In this document: in pieces, positions 10,797 through 25,300 of the stretch | Layout: the number at the start of each line of letters is the position of its first letter | Numbering within the stretch: the first letter of the stretch is position 1 | NCBI RefSeq assembly: GCF_905220415.1 | Contig: NC_059568.1 | Span: forward strand, 4,154,001 to 4,218,000 | Length of the DNA stretch: 64,000 nucleotides | Direction of reading: 5' to 3' | Origin: Colias croceus | Lineage: Eukaryota; Arthropoda; Insecta; Lepidoptera; Pieridae | Position numbers and translations under genes: made by a program | The notes under the pieces: generated by a model | The model's input: only the letters and a program-made list of their open reading frames with translations | Told to the model about the DNA's origin: nothing | Database searches by the model: none

Positions 10797-12875
10797 AATA
10801 ATAGAAATATTTTTTTAGTATATTATTGTATAATATATCCTTTATTAGTATAAAGAGACTTTAATTAAATAATAGTGTAGATTATTTTTTATAAGGCTCT
10901 GGTCCCGGCTTAGCTTAGCAATCATGTCGTCAAACCAAAAATATTAACATTCGTTAAGCCTCTCATGGGGTATAATATGGTGTAACTGACGCTTTAGGCT
11001 GGTTCAAGTTATCTTTATACTATTATTAATCATTTAATATATTATTATAATATGTACGGTCTACTAAAAAACAATTTTATCGATATAATTCAATATACAA
11101 TAAGCAATTATACAATAATGTCATTTTCTGTATTCTTCACACGCTTTTTTGAAAGAGTAAATAATTATAAAACATAAATATATTACTATATGTATTTATA
11201 AAGTATTAATCTTCAGGAATTTGATGTAACAAGTACATAATATTATACAATGAGAAACTTCTGTTATTTTAATAGGAACAAAATATGTATCAATCTAAAT
11301 ATTTGGTTATTTTGTTTTAAGAAACAAATTTGAGAATAAAAATATTATTCTTAGTTTACCAAAAAATACAAAAATAAATAATAATAATATATAAATAATA
11401 TAATTTACAATACATAAATGCATCCAAAAAAGTATTTTTTTTTTTATAATAAAAATAAATAATTAACAAAGACCCGAAGGTGTTCAGCAATGAATAATTA
11501 TAGTTGACAGTAGTTAAATTGTTCACCATACCTGCGGTCAAAAGTGTGATCCAAGAATTACACATTGCATGCATCAAGTGAGTAGGTAATGTAGGGTAGG
11601 AAGGATCCCAAGCAGTGAAATGACGTGTAGGCAAAATATAGTGTAAAATATTATACACGACCAGTAGAAAAATACATCGCACCGCAACAGTAAACAAGTA
11701 AGTCCTTTTTTATTTTGCAAAACAGAACTAAACCCTAGAAAGTCAGTTTCGAAGTTGTAAATTCGCAATAAAATTTCGCAAAGTTTTGTTGGATTCCACG
11801 TGGCGAATGGCGATACAAATTTGATCTGTATTTACTGTAATTTTTCGAGAATATGAAAGATAATTATGTTATTGTTATTTAATTGATTCGTCACGGCCAA
11901 TAATACGTTTGAAAATTGATCTTCTACGGTTACAATGGCGAATATGGTTCGTGCTATTTTGCGAGCAAATATTATGCCATTTATGTAGGTATTAATAAAT
12001 TTTGTTTTAATTCTAACAATCTCCTATATCGATATTTTAAAATATTGGGTCATCTTTATATTTATTTATTAAATGGAATTTACGATTATGATTAGAAAAA
12101 ACTTATGGATTTATTATAATTATAAAAGCAAAATAAACTTAGATTTGTTTTTATAACAACCAGAAAAATGCATGCGATGCACTTGATGTAAGGTGATCAC
12201 CGTGGATAAACAATCGGAATATTGTAATTATATACACTATCATATTTGCAATTTATATGGATTACATTCAATAATCTAGATCAGCAGAATTCCGCCTTAC
12301 TGCAGCTAGAATAGCTTCCGTAACGTAAGGTTTTTTAATAGTGAATTTTAGGACAGTCCTAACATGGACAGACAATTTTGCTTACATAAACTTAAGGGCT
12401 GTAGGCACAGATTAATTAATATTAAAAATAGGTAGGTGTACTTTTATGTTATTTGTGTTGGTTTGATGCTCTAAGTATTTGTGTTAGCCTAGGTAATAAT
12501 ATGTTAAAACCTCCAAGTTTAATTAGTGACTTTTTAACTGGGACATTTATTTTTCAGGAACAAACTTAAGTAGGTATATTAGTCATAAACTACCGGTTCA
12601 CGGGTATATTTTCTTTTTGGAAGATTTTCAAATTTTTATCTGTAAAATATTTTTTTACATTTTTTTATATTCTCTCGACAATAAAGAACTCATAAAAATT
12701 TATCCAATTTGAAGTAGACGTTTTAAAGTTATGTGTGTACAAAGTACCTACAAACAATTCGGTGATTACCTAATTTTTATAGGTAGCAAAGATTTTTACA
12801 GAATTCTAAATTTTAAACAATTAAATTAAAATAAACAATATTTAATTACAAACAGCAGAATCTGTTCTTATAGAT

Positions 12876-13010
12876 GAGTAGCGGTTCCCCGCGGTTTCAC
12901 CCGCATTGCTCCGCTCCTGTTGGTTTTAGCGTGATGATATAAGCCTTCCTCGATAAATGGTCTATCTAACACCGAAAGAATTTTTCAAATCGGACCAGTA
13001 ACTTACTAAA
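12876..13010 (+). repeat. Lepidopteran interspersed repeat fragment
   Basis: Words CACCCGCATTGCTCCGCTCC and TTTTTCAAATCGGACCAGTA also occur, inverted, at 35236-35406. Both lie in non-coding sequence of the kinase locus. Confidence 0.6.
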
Positions 13011-13281
13011 AAAATTGTAACATACTTAGATAATTTATTACATCGATAAAATTATACTTGTGTACAAAGTTCATAAAAAAGGAAGAGATTATCATGTATT
13101 TCATATGTGTATCCGATTTTTTTTTTCTTTAAACTCGTTTTCGCCAGATATAACTAGTAACAAAGGCAACAACTAGTATTAACAAGGGAAAACGCGTTCT
13201 AACCAAAAACGTCTATTGACTGTAACATATCCATATATTATATTTAATAAATATCTTTTACAGGGGATATAATTCATAAAC

Positions 13282-13367
13282 ATGGATGTGTTTAAAAAGC
13301 TGAAAATGTCGAAAAAGGACGCAGGCGCTGAGTGCATACCCTTGAGATCGAAGGTGGAAAAAATTAA
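13282..13367 (+). CDS. fray: fray exon 1 (coding, N-terminal extension)
   Basis: The ATG at 13282 begins MDVFKKLKMSKKDAGAECIP. The donor is GTAAGT at 13368. A CAG acceptor (ends 13263) lies 18 nt before the ATG, so this exon is itself spliced to an upstream 5' UTR exon that I could not place. It ends with a split Asn codon that exon 2 completes. Confidence 0.75.
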
Positions 13368-16300
13368 GTAAGTATGCTTCTATATAAGTACTTATATTTT
13401 AAAAGAAATAAATAGATTTCTTATCCCCTTAATAAATACTGTCTTATTACTAAAATTAACATGTCTGTTAGATTAATGTATATTTTATCTTAACTGCTGA
13501 ACCTGAAATTTTGTCCCAAAAAATAAATCCAAAAAGGGATTCAAAGATTAAAGGTATGAGAAAAAGCTGTTAAACAATATCGCGATATCCTACGTTTAAT
13601 TTTATTTTTGAAGTGAAACTTCTTTATCGGGGTTGGAAAAAAATTTAGTGTAACATTTTGGGTATCATTTAAGCTATCACCAATTTAATTAGTTTTGTGT
13701 TTCTTTAATAATAGGGTTTGTCCTCAAAATAGTAGATCTGTCACCAAAATGTAGTCACCAAACAATGCAAAATCAGTTCCACAATAAATCACCTAAAATC
13801 CTGAGATATAAGGTCTAGTACCAAATAAATGTTTTTGTATGTATTATAATAGGTGTGTCCTAATAAGTATTTAAGCAAACTAATTTAAAGAGATCACCAA
13901 TAAATCATATTATGTTACTAAAAGTTAAAATAATCAATATTTATTCTTAAAAATAATAACCACTGAATAATCAGCTCTGGTTTAATAGCTGGCTTATGGT
14001 TAGCATAATTATTGTGGATAAAACACTTAATCAAAGTTAAAATAATCAATATTTATTGTTAAACTTTTTCTTTTCTGGCCGATAAGCACATTTTTTGCTT
14101 CTGGTGGGGGGTTGGCCAGCTTTAAGCGTATGGCTAATCCGATAATATTATGTTTGCAACTTTGCACATGTCAATTTTTAAAGTGCGCCAATTTGTCTCC
14201 GCCCCTTTGATAATTTTTTCATTAAAATTATAAATTGATGTATTAAATAGATAACGAATACTATTAATTTATTATCTGAACGAAATAAAATGTTACTACT
14301 GTATTGGTGACAAAATATCAAATAAAAAGGAGTCGCAGTCAGGGATCGATAATCGATTTATTTGGTGACAGATCTACCATTCTGAGCACAGAGCTATTAT
14401 TTAAGTAACAAAACTGTAATTATAAGAACGAAGTTTATATTCATGTAATGCAATATAATTTTATTGGTTATCGATCTCTTATTTTACACATATATTAACA
14501 TTAATTTGATAATTCATACCTGGGAACAATTTTTGTTTATCTGAGAACGGAAATATTTCGTGGTGATAGATCTATTTAATAGGTGATACAACTCGATGAC
14601 AAATATAAATTTTGGTGATAGAAAATATAGTTCTCTAACATTTTTTCGTTACGCGTGACATTTTTCCGTTACGTGACATATTTTTCTTATCCCTACCACG
14701 CGTGATTCGATTTATTTTTGTAAAGTTGCATATATACTTAGTAAATTATTTTTTGAAAAATAAGGTCATAAAGAAGTTTCACTTCTTACGTGTGTACACT
14801 AGTACACGCACACATTTTTTTATTATATTTGTTGTACCTAGGTTAATACTTAATTTAAACGTGTTTTTTTCTGAAAAACAAAATGAAATTTTATATCATC
14901 ATTAACATTCTCCTAATAAGTCATTTTTTATCTTGTAGTAGATTTGCTTAGTATTAATATATACTTATACCTATATTTTACTTCAGTATGAGTTACTGAT
15001 TAAGATAATCCAACGTTTTTCTGTCTTTTCGGACTTCACACGAATTGTTATTACATATTTACGAATATTTTCAATGAATACATGTTTATGCTAATAATAG
15101 TGTAAAAACAATACACATTATAAACAGGATGTGTTTTTCGTAAAAAGGGTATAGGTAATTAGGTACCTAATTTTTTATTATTTATGATTAGGTATAATTT
15201 ATTGATCTATGTACCTACGTGCAAATGCAATTTATAAACAAAATTGAATTGCCCCAATATCGACTTCTAAAGTTAAATGGTGGAGGAGTTTAATACACGA
15301 CTTTTCGTTTAGGGATTGCATTTATAAAATATTATAGGGACAGATCGGGCAAAATTTGATTTCCTATCAATTGAGACGTTGCATTATTATTTTTACTCAA
15401 TAAAATGCCATTACTTATGGAAACGTGATTATATGTTTGTATTTCTTATGATCGTTGTTTTTAATCTAACAGTAGATGACCTTGTAAGTATCGTTTTACA
15501 ATAATAAAAAGGAGAAATACAATTTTACATGTACCTAAGCATTAAATTGATACTCGGTAGGTATATCAAGTGTAACTATCCAAACAATGATGTCATTATA
15601 AATAACACTTACCCTGAGAATTATATTTGATGAAGGCATGTCTCAAGTGTCCTATTATTTAGTCCCTTAAAGACAATAGCTACGCTATTTATGAATAAAA
15701 TTTCTGAACGAAACTCTTTTTATATCAAAAATTTTTATTGGTGTTACAATTGTGAAGGTGTTTTCATAAAATATCGAAGTTAATCCTGTGGGTAGACATA
15801 ACAGGGAATGGCACGAATTTTGTTATTAAAGACCACCAAGTTTAATAGGTGTGTTTCAATAAACAAATTTGCAGAAACTTATCAAAATGTATTACATACT
15901 TATATCAGGTCAATTTATTTTTTCACTCCTACATTTTCATACAAATAATAATTGCATAGGAACCTGCTTTCTATGCATCTGATAGTAACCTCATAACTAC
16001 ATGACAATGAATAATAAGTCGGTACGTTTGTATTGTTTAAAGAAAATTACAATACATACTTATATCGGAAATCATATATTATGATATTCTTAATTATTAG
16101 TATTCTACCGGTTGGTTTTCTCTATAAATTGTAGGTACCTTAGTCTCGTAGGGTGAGCATACATTTTTAAAAATATATGTACATTTATTCATTTAGGTAC
16201 GTATTTGTATGTTTATGGAAGGATTTTATGGATGGAAATTAATGTTTAAAGTATTTTCGACGTGTAATAAATAGTTTTTAGTGCACAGTTTAAAATAATT

Positions 16301-19300
16301 CGGTATAATTTATAAAAATTCGGTGTATCCATACTATTACACCGCACCCCATTCATTTATTATATTAGTCGGGAGATTAAAACAAAAAGATAATCACAGT
16401 TATCATCAGCCCGCGATTTATTTGTTAACGTAATTACAAAAAATCGACAAGAGTCACTCTAATTTCGGCGGGAAATGGAGATTAGGTTTGTCAAAGTTAA
16501 GAATTACGTATAGTAGGGGAGCCCAGGATGCTAAATGTGGATTTACTCGAGCGTCACGGGAACCTATTAGAATTGGTAGATTAGACCATAGCGAGAAAAA
16601 AAGGTCCTATAATGTTTTCACTTTTAGCGGTGGGGAAGGGTTTTTTGATTTTTTTTAATTTAAAAAAGAAAAAAAATGGCTTGGAAATACTCAAGCGCGT
16701 TAGATATTGATATTTTGCATGCTCCAGGACGTCACTGAAAAAAAGTATACGTTAATCTGACGATTAAAGTGGCGATTTAATCGCTATGAAGAAAGGGTAA
16801 AAAATTAAAGTAATATTATTCGAGCGCGTCAGATTAATATCTGGGGGGGTTAATTACAATATAAGAAGTCCCCATTTCGCTAATCTGACGATTCGAGCTC
16901 AACCTCAGGGAATTATGGATTATTCAAATTTTCCAGCGGGGCCCCTGAGCGCACCCACCAACCATAACTGCTCATATTGACTAGAGGTACTAATGAATAG
17001 CTAAGGTACCGTCCCTAATAGTAATCTGACGCGCTCGAGTAAATCCCAAAATCCCCTCTTGGGCTCCCCTACTAGTAGCAATTTTCCGAATTGCTTGCCT
17101 ATTTTCGGAAATCCAAGCGACCGAGACTTGTTTTTATTAATGAATATATTTTAAATTAATTAGCACAATGATTAATATTGGTATCCAAGGGAACGACTTA
17201 CAAATGAAAAATTCTGAGTGTTAATCTGGGCAAAGTGATTAATTTTGTTCATCATATTTTTGGTCCAAAATTAGTTTCGTGGACTGGATGGAAAAATATT
17301 TTACGTGATCAAGTTAATTTTAATATGGAGGCTTTGTTGACACATAACTTATATATTTTAAGCAATAAACTACAGGCAATATTTGACAAGTTTTCCAATA
17401 ATTATATGAAGTACATATTTATAGATTACTAGCGGTCCGCCACGGCATCGCCCGTGGTACATATTTCGCAAAAAAGTAGCCTTTGTCCTTTCTCGGGTAT
17501 TAAAATATCTCCATACCAAATTTCATGAAAAATTGGTTCAGTAGTTTAGGCGTGATTGAGTAACAGACAGACAGACAGAGTTACTTTCGCATTTATAATA
17601 TTAGTATGGATAAAAATACTGCCTTCGCCGTCCTTCCTGACGGCAAATGAGAGTAAAATGTAGTGCTAATTTCCTGTATTTAGTTTGAATAACGAATATT
17701 ACATAATAGTGCTTTAATATTTTTGATAATTGAAGCTCTTAGATTGAGAAATATACTCATTACTCATGTGGATTTTGTGATGATATTAGTGTAATATGTA
17801 TCTGATACCGGTCCACAGTTACAGAAAATCTCATATTACGTCTTTATGGCGTGAACACAGAAAATATTAAACAATAGGTTTTCGCCAGCGGCTTCGCCCA
17901 CGTACACGTATACCTAGTCAAAGAAAAACCCGCATAGTTCCTAATGCCGTTGGATTTCCAACATAAACCTATCCTATGTCCTTCCTCAGATCTCAAGCTA
18001 TCTCAAACAACACACAGACACAATTTTTAAAATCTAATTTTTTGGGTTCGGTATCTATTGTAGGTAGATCACGTCCTTTGACTTTCCTACGATTTTATTA
18101 TAATATGTATATAATTATTATGTTACCGGAAATGTATGAAATAAAGGAATTGTATATAAATCCTAGGAAATGTGTACAATTCCGATGTTATGTAGGAAAT
18201 GTATAAAATATTTTTTTAAAACTATTTAATGCATAGATATCCAGCTAGGAAATGTATAAAGTAAATGCTTTCTGTAATAAAAACGTTGTTCTTTTTTTAT
18301 TATAGCACTTATTTAATTAGTAGATAATAATATGTTCATATTAACTTACTTTCATTTGGCAAGTAATCAGTCTGATAATTAATTAAGTAATAATTATAAA
18401 TGTCACATTTTAAAAGAAAATAATTATATTATAATACTTTGTCAGTCCATATAGCTATTTATATTAGCAGGGTAAGCTCGAATGACATTTGGAAGTGCAT
18501 AATACTTTATTTTTAAAACACAGAAATCTTGCTGCAGCACAGCTTTTCTTGCAAATGCACTTCTAATACATTTTCATATCTTAATAAATGTTTTACATTG
18601 CCGATTGCTATTTAGGAAACGTATAGATTTCCTAGGAAATGTGTAATGTATAAGTATAAAATAATTTATTTCACACATTTCCGTGCGATTTTAGGAATTA
18701 CATGTACCTATACATTTCCTAGGAATTATTACAATGACGGATTATATGCATTTCCGTTAACTATAGATAAGAAAAATATAGACTAGCCTTATATGATTCA
18801 ATAATACATGATATACTTAGCGATCATTCGATTAAATTCAATTGATTCACTTGAATACGCAGTGAAGCGGTGCCGGCATGTACCTACCTGGTTAAATAGA
18901 TATAAGTAATATGGTACCTACTAATACCTACTACTAAATTATTTATGCCATTGGAATAAAAATCCTACAGTTATGCCCGATTTCACCAATAACCCCTAAA
19001 CAGTCTCCTTAGTAAGGGTTCCTTAGTTTAAGGGACCCTTCAAATCACTACCACACCTAACGATTTAGGTGACACTTATCTGTCGGTGAAAGCAAATTTT
19101 ACGTTAGGTATCCCCTAAATTGACTTAGGTGACACTTAAATTTTACGGGTTGTTGGTGAAAAGTGAAAACGGGCATTAGTCACTTATTAAGTTATGACTA
19201 CCTATTTGAAAATGTGCATAATATACTCTTATTTAATAACGTTTTATATAGGCACTAAATTATTTTTCAAATTGGACCATTAGTTCCTGAGTTCAGCACG

Positions 19301-22300
19301 TTAAAACAAACAAACAAACAAGCTCTTCAGCTTCATAATATTATAAATAAATTAAGAAGGAAAAATTGTTAAAACAATATGTTTATATTATTTCAGTAAA
19401 GTACAAAGTGAAGTTATTACACCGGGAACCAGCGGGGTTTTCAGACAGGTACGTAAGGTTTAAAATTTGAATACCTACATAGTACATATGAATAAATTAT
19501 ATAATATTATTATTATTCTCGTTTATGACAAACTATATGCATAATATATAGGTATCAATAGGAGAGTTCGAGAGAAAGTTAGAGAGAGGTTCAGTAAAAT
19601 TAATATGATACAATTATACAGGGTGTCCCACTATTGCTATACTAAGCGCCAAGGAACTTGTAGTCCTGCATACACTGATCACGTAAAAAATACTTAAACA
19701 ACAAAATTAAACCAAAATTATTTTGCTAAATTTTTCCTTAAATTTCATGTTTTCTTCTCTAGCTTCGCGCAGCCGGCATGTAACGCTTCGCTAATGTGAG
19801 CATTTTGTATATGAAAACATAATCTTAAGCGATAGCTCACGTGCGGGTGGCAAAGTTGGGCGGGTTGCTTGTTAGGGGTATACAGAAAGAGTTTTAAGAA
19901 TTCATCTATTTGAAAAAAAATGCATTTGGAATTTTATAAGTATTTTTTACGTACTCAGCGTATGCAAAACTATAAACTTGATTGAGCTTAGAATACCGAC
20001 GGTGGGAAACCCTGTATAAAAAATTTCCACCTTTATGCATTTCCGAGTGCGATCTTTCAAATTGAAACTATGTAGTAGCCTGTATTATTAACTATTCTGT
20101 GGTATTAGCTACCTACCAATTTGAACAAACTACTACCTTTACTAATTTGCACTGGTCTTCAATAGATAACAATGTAGGTAATCAGTAATAGTAATAGCCT
20201 GCCAAGTCCACGGTCCACCACATAACCTTGGTCTAGATAATTTCTATAAACATGACCTTAACGATTAGACCAGGGACATAGAGACGTACCTATCACGTCT
20301 TTATAGTTATGTGTATTATATTTTTGATCTCTAAAACAAAATCTGGTTTAAAACTTGTTATGAATAGGTAGTTAGGTAGAAATAAAATAATTAATGCTGA
20401 GGGTAGCGTGTGACGCGATATAATAATATTCAATCTGCCACCGGAAGCGGCTTTCGTCATCGCGTCAGGTTTTTGCATTCGCGATGTAGGTATGTCGTCT
20501 AACCACAGCCAGTAAGATGGCATGGTGAGCGAGAGGCAGCTGAAATCCTTTCTGGTATATAGCCATATTTCAAATTGCCACGCATAAAAATAAAAAAATA
20601 AAAAATAAAATAAAATTCATTTACCTAATTCAGTCCACATAGCCCATAAAGTGTTAGTAAAATCTTATCCTAGTGTTAGTATTACAATTACCTAAGCGCT
20701 TGTAGACTATTCTTCTACTTTACATTCATATTGGAGATCTAAATTTATTTTGGACCAACTAAGATATTAATCTGGAGAAATATGTCTTCTCTACTTATAC
20801 AAAATTCTCTGTCTACTGTTCTTACCCAGCTGCAGCGTTTTGACTTTTGAGACAGCAGATCAACGTTTGCCGGGACATCTAGGTATTAACTTCATTGACA
20901 TTTTATACAAATCTGGGGCGTCGGAAAATATATTGTTTGATAATAGCAGCAATGCCTACCTATGTACCTAAAGAGATTAAATTTGCAATAGGTAGTAGGA
21001 ATAATGAAATTGGAAATAGAAAATCTCAAATAACATCAAATAGTAATATGTATTAACTAATAAGTAACACTGGTTACGCTTCTTCTTAATAATGAACCGT
21101 AGCCCGTAGGTAGGTACATAATTTTATAATATGTACTAGGTAGGTATATTTAACCAAATAAATAGGTAGGTGTATCGTAGAGCTACCTCTCACCTCTGTA
21201 ATTTATTAAATTAACGACATGTACCTATTGTCATATTAGTCATGATCATATAATATTATTATTTATTATGATGAATCGAATGAACTGGGAAGTTAGGTAA
21301 ATACAAGAAGCTTATATCTTATACACTGGAGATTTCGGTATGAACATTTGACGTGTAACAAGAAAATTGTTGTGTTTTATCACTTTCACACCTAACTTGG
21401 TATTGCCACTGTTAATACGAAGTTTTCCCAAGGCTACTATGTATGCCGTAATATTCTGTGCAAAAGGTTAGTTTTTGTACATGAGTTTGTTGATAAATTG
21501 CCAACAACGTCATTCAGAAGCATTGTTGGATGAGACAATTATTATTTATGATAAATAAAATAAGTATCTGGACCAATTATTAAAAAGCGAAACTCCCTGA
21601 TTATGGGTAGTTACCATAGTAAAATTGTAGCAACTCTCACTTTGACAATATGGCATAAGTGTCAAAAAAATTGCGTCGCTTCGAATATTTAAGTTAATAT
21701 TGTTGCGTATTTAATAAATATTTTCCGAATATAAATAATGTATTGCATTGTGAAAAATTGCAGAAGTGTTTGGACACCAAATTCTGGCATAGAATTTCAC
21801 AGGCAAGTGTATATTTACGTTATTTACAATATTCCTCAATACTCCTGCATTTACCTGTTTAGAATCATTTCAATGGCAAAAATTGTTAAAATTTTGCATC
21901 ATTTTAGAAAGCAGTCATGTTAAATTTGTTATTTTCCTAATACTTTATCATTTTTCAACAAGTTTTCAATAAACAAAATTAACAAGTAAGGTAACCATGA
22001 TGACGAGTTTTTAAGGATAGTGAAGAGAATATATTGTAATAACAATATTATGATGAAATTTAGAACACCATTTTCAAGATTTTTACTAGTAATGAAACAA
22101 CACTCGACATCGGTATTGCACTCACATGTAGTTATAAGATTGTTCGTTTTTACATTGAAATTTATACTATTTTAACTTATCTCATATTTTTTGTTTTAGG
22201 TATTTCAGCTTTCCAAAAAGTAAAATAAAAAGAAATATATGTGCCCATCAAGGGTAAAATTACTGAGGATTACGACCCAGAAAAAAATACCTTTTGAAAA

Positions 22301-25300
22301 ATAAACTTTGTAAAGTTAGCTGAAATTTGTGCAAGGCGTTTATTATAAACAGTTTTTCTTTGATGATTTTGGCTTGAAATTGACCCGTCGAAGCTACGCG
22401 TTTAAAAAGAAGATCTGAGTAGCTTACATTTTGGTAAACAGCATCTGATGCAAAACACAACTTTCCTCTATTTACAAAGGATGTTAATGCTATATATCGG
22501 TTCATATCCAGGCTTTGTAGCCAAGAGTTATTTAAAACTTTCATTCTATACCAATTAAAATTGTATATGTACCTATAAAGTATGGCCAGTAATATTATAA
22601 TATAATTAATACTGTTAAAAATATATGTCGTTATTATTTATAGACCATGATTTTTAGTTTTTTCTATTTCGAAAATACAAACCAGTGTGGTCACCCACAG
22701 AAAGAGACAAAAAACAACACTGACGTCATTCAAGGTTATATTTTCTTGTGACAAGTCAATGGTCATAGTGCAATCTCCAGTGTATTAGATATAAGCTTCT
22801 TGGGTAAATAAGATGCTTTACACATAATATACATTATTCGATATTTGAAATTAGAATTTCAAATTCAAAATGGGCTTTGTAAATTGTAATTCGTTAGTGT
22901 TACCATCAAATATAGACCATGTAAAAAAAACATATAAAAATTGGCTTTTAATATAATAATTATTAATAAATGTTAATTCATTAGTAAAAAATATGAATCA
23001 CTTATTTTTGCAACAACAAAAAGAAATCTACACTACAGTGCACACATGTCATTTAATGCTAGTTTGCAAAATTTTTTTGTAAATACAAATACCTAGCTGC
23101 ATTAGAATGCTAAAAATTTTAATCAGCAATTTAATTTTTTGCAGGCATCATTTTCAACTGGTGACCAACCATATAATATATCACCGTTTTCGTCATTCCA
23201 TAATATCTTCACACGCTCTTTGAGCAATAGGTCGGGTGGCATCGGAAGTTTATTCACACGCAAAATGGCGACCAGTGTTAATCCTCCGTGTCCGTGGTCG
23301 AATAGTCAAGATGACTATGAAATTCGGGATGTTATTGGTAAGTAACTAATTTATTACGTTTAATAGCATCCCTAAATATTGATAGGTGTAATAAGATTAA
23401 GAAAATACCGCCTCATTTCTTTAAATTTAATATTTTTTCGATGTGTCATTACCATCTGTCAAATCATTAATTAAATGTCAATAAGTAATGCAGTATTTTG
23501 CCGATTCTATCGTTAAATTCATATCAAAGACTTAAAAATTAATAGTCTATTATCCCTCTGAAATGGTCAAGACTATAGCAAGCTCTGTTTTTCAAAATAT
23601 TTCTAGTTTGGGAGGTTATTTTTGAATAAACATTCAAGGAGACCCACTGACACATATAATAATTCTTGGTTCATTTACGTAGTAATGATAATGTAAACAA
23701 CACATTACGTATCTCTGTAATCGAGTTTGCTTATTATAAAAACTGCATTAATGTTCCTGTGAAAATGGTATCCTTTCCTTTAAAAATATTAAAGTTCAAA
23801 CCTTAAATAAAAATTATATAAGTAGGTAAAATTATGTAGAAAATTATGTAAAACTTTAATTTTTCACTTTAGATAAATTTTGTACTGTTTTTTATATGAC
23901 TGCTTACATATATTACACATACATACTGCTTGTAATATTACATTTTTTATTTAGGTGACATAGACAACTGCTTCCTAAATCAATTTGATTAATTAACTGA
24001 ACTCTAACTTTAAGGGGTTGGAGCCACCGCAGTTGTATACTCAGCTCTCTGCAAGCCTCGCAATGAAAAGTGTGCAATCAAAAGAATTAACTTAGAGAAA
24101 TGGAACACATCTATGGATGAACTGCTAAAGGAAATACAGGTACTTATAGTGTTGTTTTTTATAAATAATATTCATAAATTTGTCATATTCATTATTCATA
24201 ACTTATCTGAGTTATTGGTATTGCGAATCATCAAAATAATCAAAAATTAATATAACAAGATAACTGCATTTATGTTTAATTTATTGTATATTTCTTATTT
24301 GTTAATATACAAAATATTCAGTAGTCTTCCAAACTTTTACTTTATTATGACTACTAGCTATGTTAACAAAGGAACACAGATAATTAATATTGTATACAGA
24401 ATAAATCAACCCTATCTAGAAAGTATCATACTAGCTCAGTTTTGTTAATATTTACAATAATTCTTTAACAAAAAACTGGCACTGTTACCAGTCATTGTTA
24501 AATGATATCTTAAAGTCACTTTGAAACACCCTTTAACCAACTGTAAAATTGTAACTAAATAGCATAATACATATAAATTCATTTCATTCATGTTTTCACA
24601 AACATATTATGTAATGGTTAGAATTGGAAATGTGTATATTGGCAAAAATGTAAATAGATTTCTTTTTACAAGAGACCTTCACACACAGATGTGCAAATAA
24701 TATTGTTCTCTTTGTCCGTGTGAATTGAATATTCATTCATCATTGTATTAAAGTACTAGCTATCGCTTACTCTCTACTTGATACTATTATTTCAGAAACA
24801 TCTAGATGTTTATTATTACTAATCATATCTGATATTTAAAAAAAAATATATTTTGTTGGTAAAATATAAGAATTGAGACCGTTATTCTGATTAATATCAA
24901 CAAACCATCATTCATATCCATTAAATTAAAACATACAAATAATTCCAGGCTATGTCCAGTTGCAATCACGTAAATGTGGTCACATATTACACAAGCTTTG
25001 TTGTCAATGATGAGCTGTGGTTGATTTTGAGACTTTTGGAGGGTATGTACCTTTAAAACTGTTTTTATAGCAATGAAAAATTATTATATGTGACTAATAA
25101 TTATTTTTAACAAAAATGCTAAACCGCCTTTGGTCAGAACTAGACGAAATTTTAATGGGACCGACGGGAAGGACCTAGCTTTCAAATAAGAAAGTAATCA
25201 TTAAAATTAATTCACCCAGTTTGAAGTTCTAAGTTAACAAACCCATAAAAAAATTGAATTAGGAACTTCTTTTTTGAAGTCGGTTGAAAAGGACGATAAA

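Larger units (their letters stand above)
9520..13281. other. Divergent intergenic region
   Basis: This lies between the minus-strand ligand gene and the plus-strand kinase gene, so both promoters and the missing 5' exons should be here or further out. It holds the SINE-like copy at 10640-10796, duplicated words around 10.56 and 11.33 kb, and a lepidopteran interspersed repeat at 12876-13010. No promoter element can be asserted. Confidence 0.5.

Noticed and set aside
11530..11573. Candidate first exon of the Trunk-like gene (MHAMCNSWITLLTA with GT donor)
   Set aside because: It ends in phase 1, whereas the next readable exon needs phase 0. Joining them gives stops within the exon, so I did not include it.
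22260..22544. 94-codon minus-strand ORF inside the P-like element
   Set aside because: It resembles no transposase region I recognise and opposes the THAP exon. Kept only as a possible relic, not as a gene.
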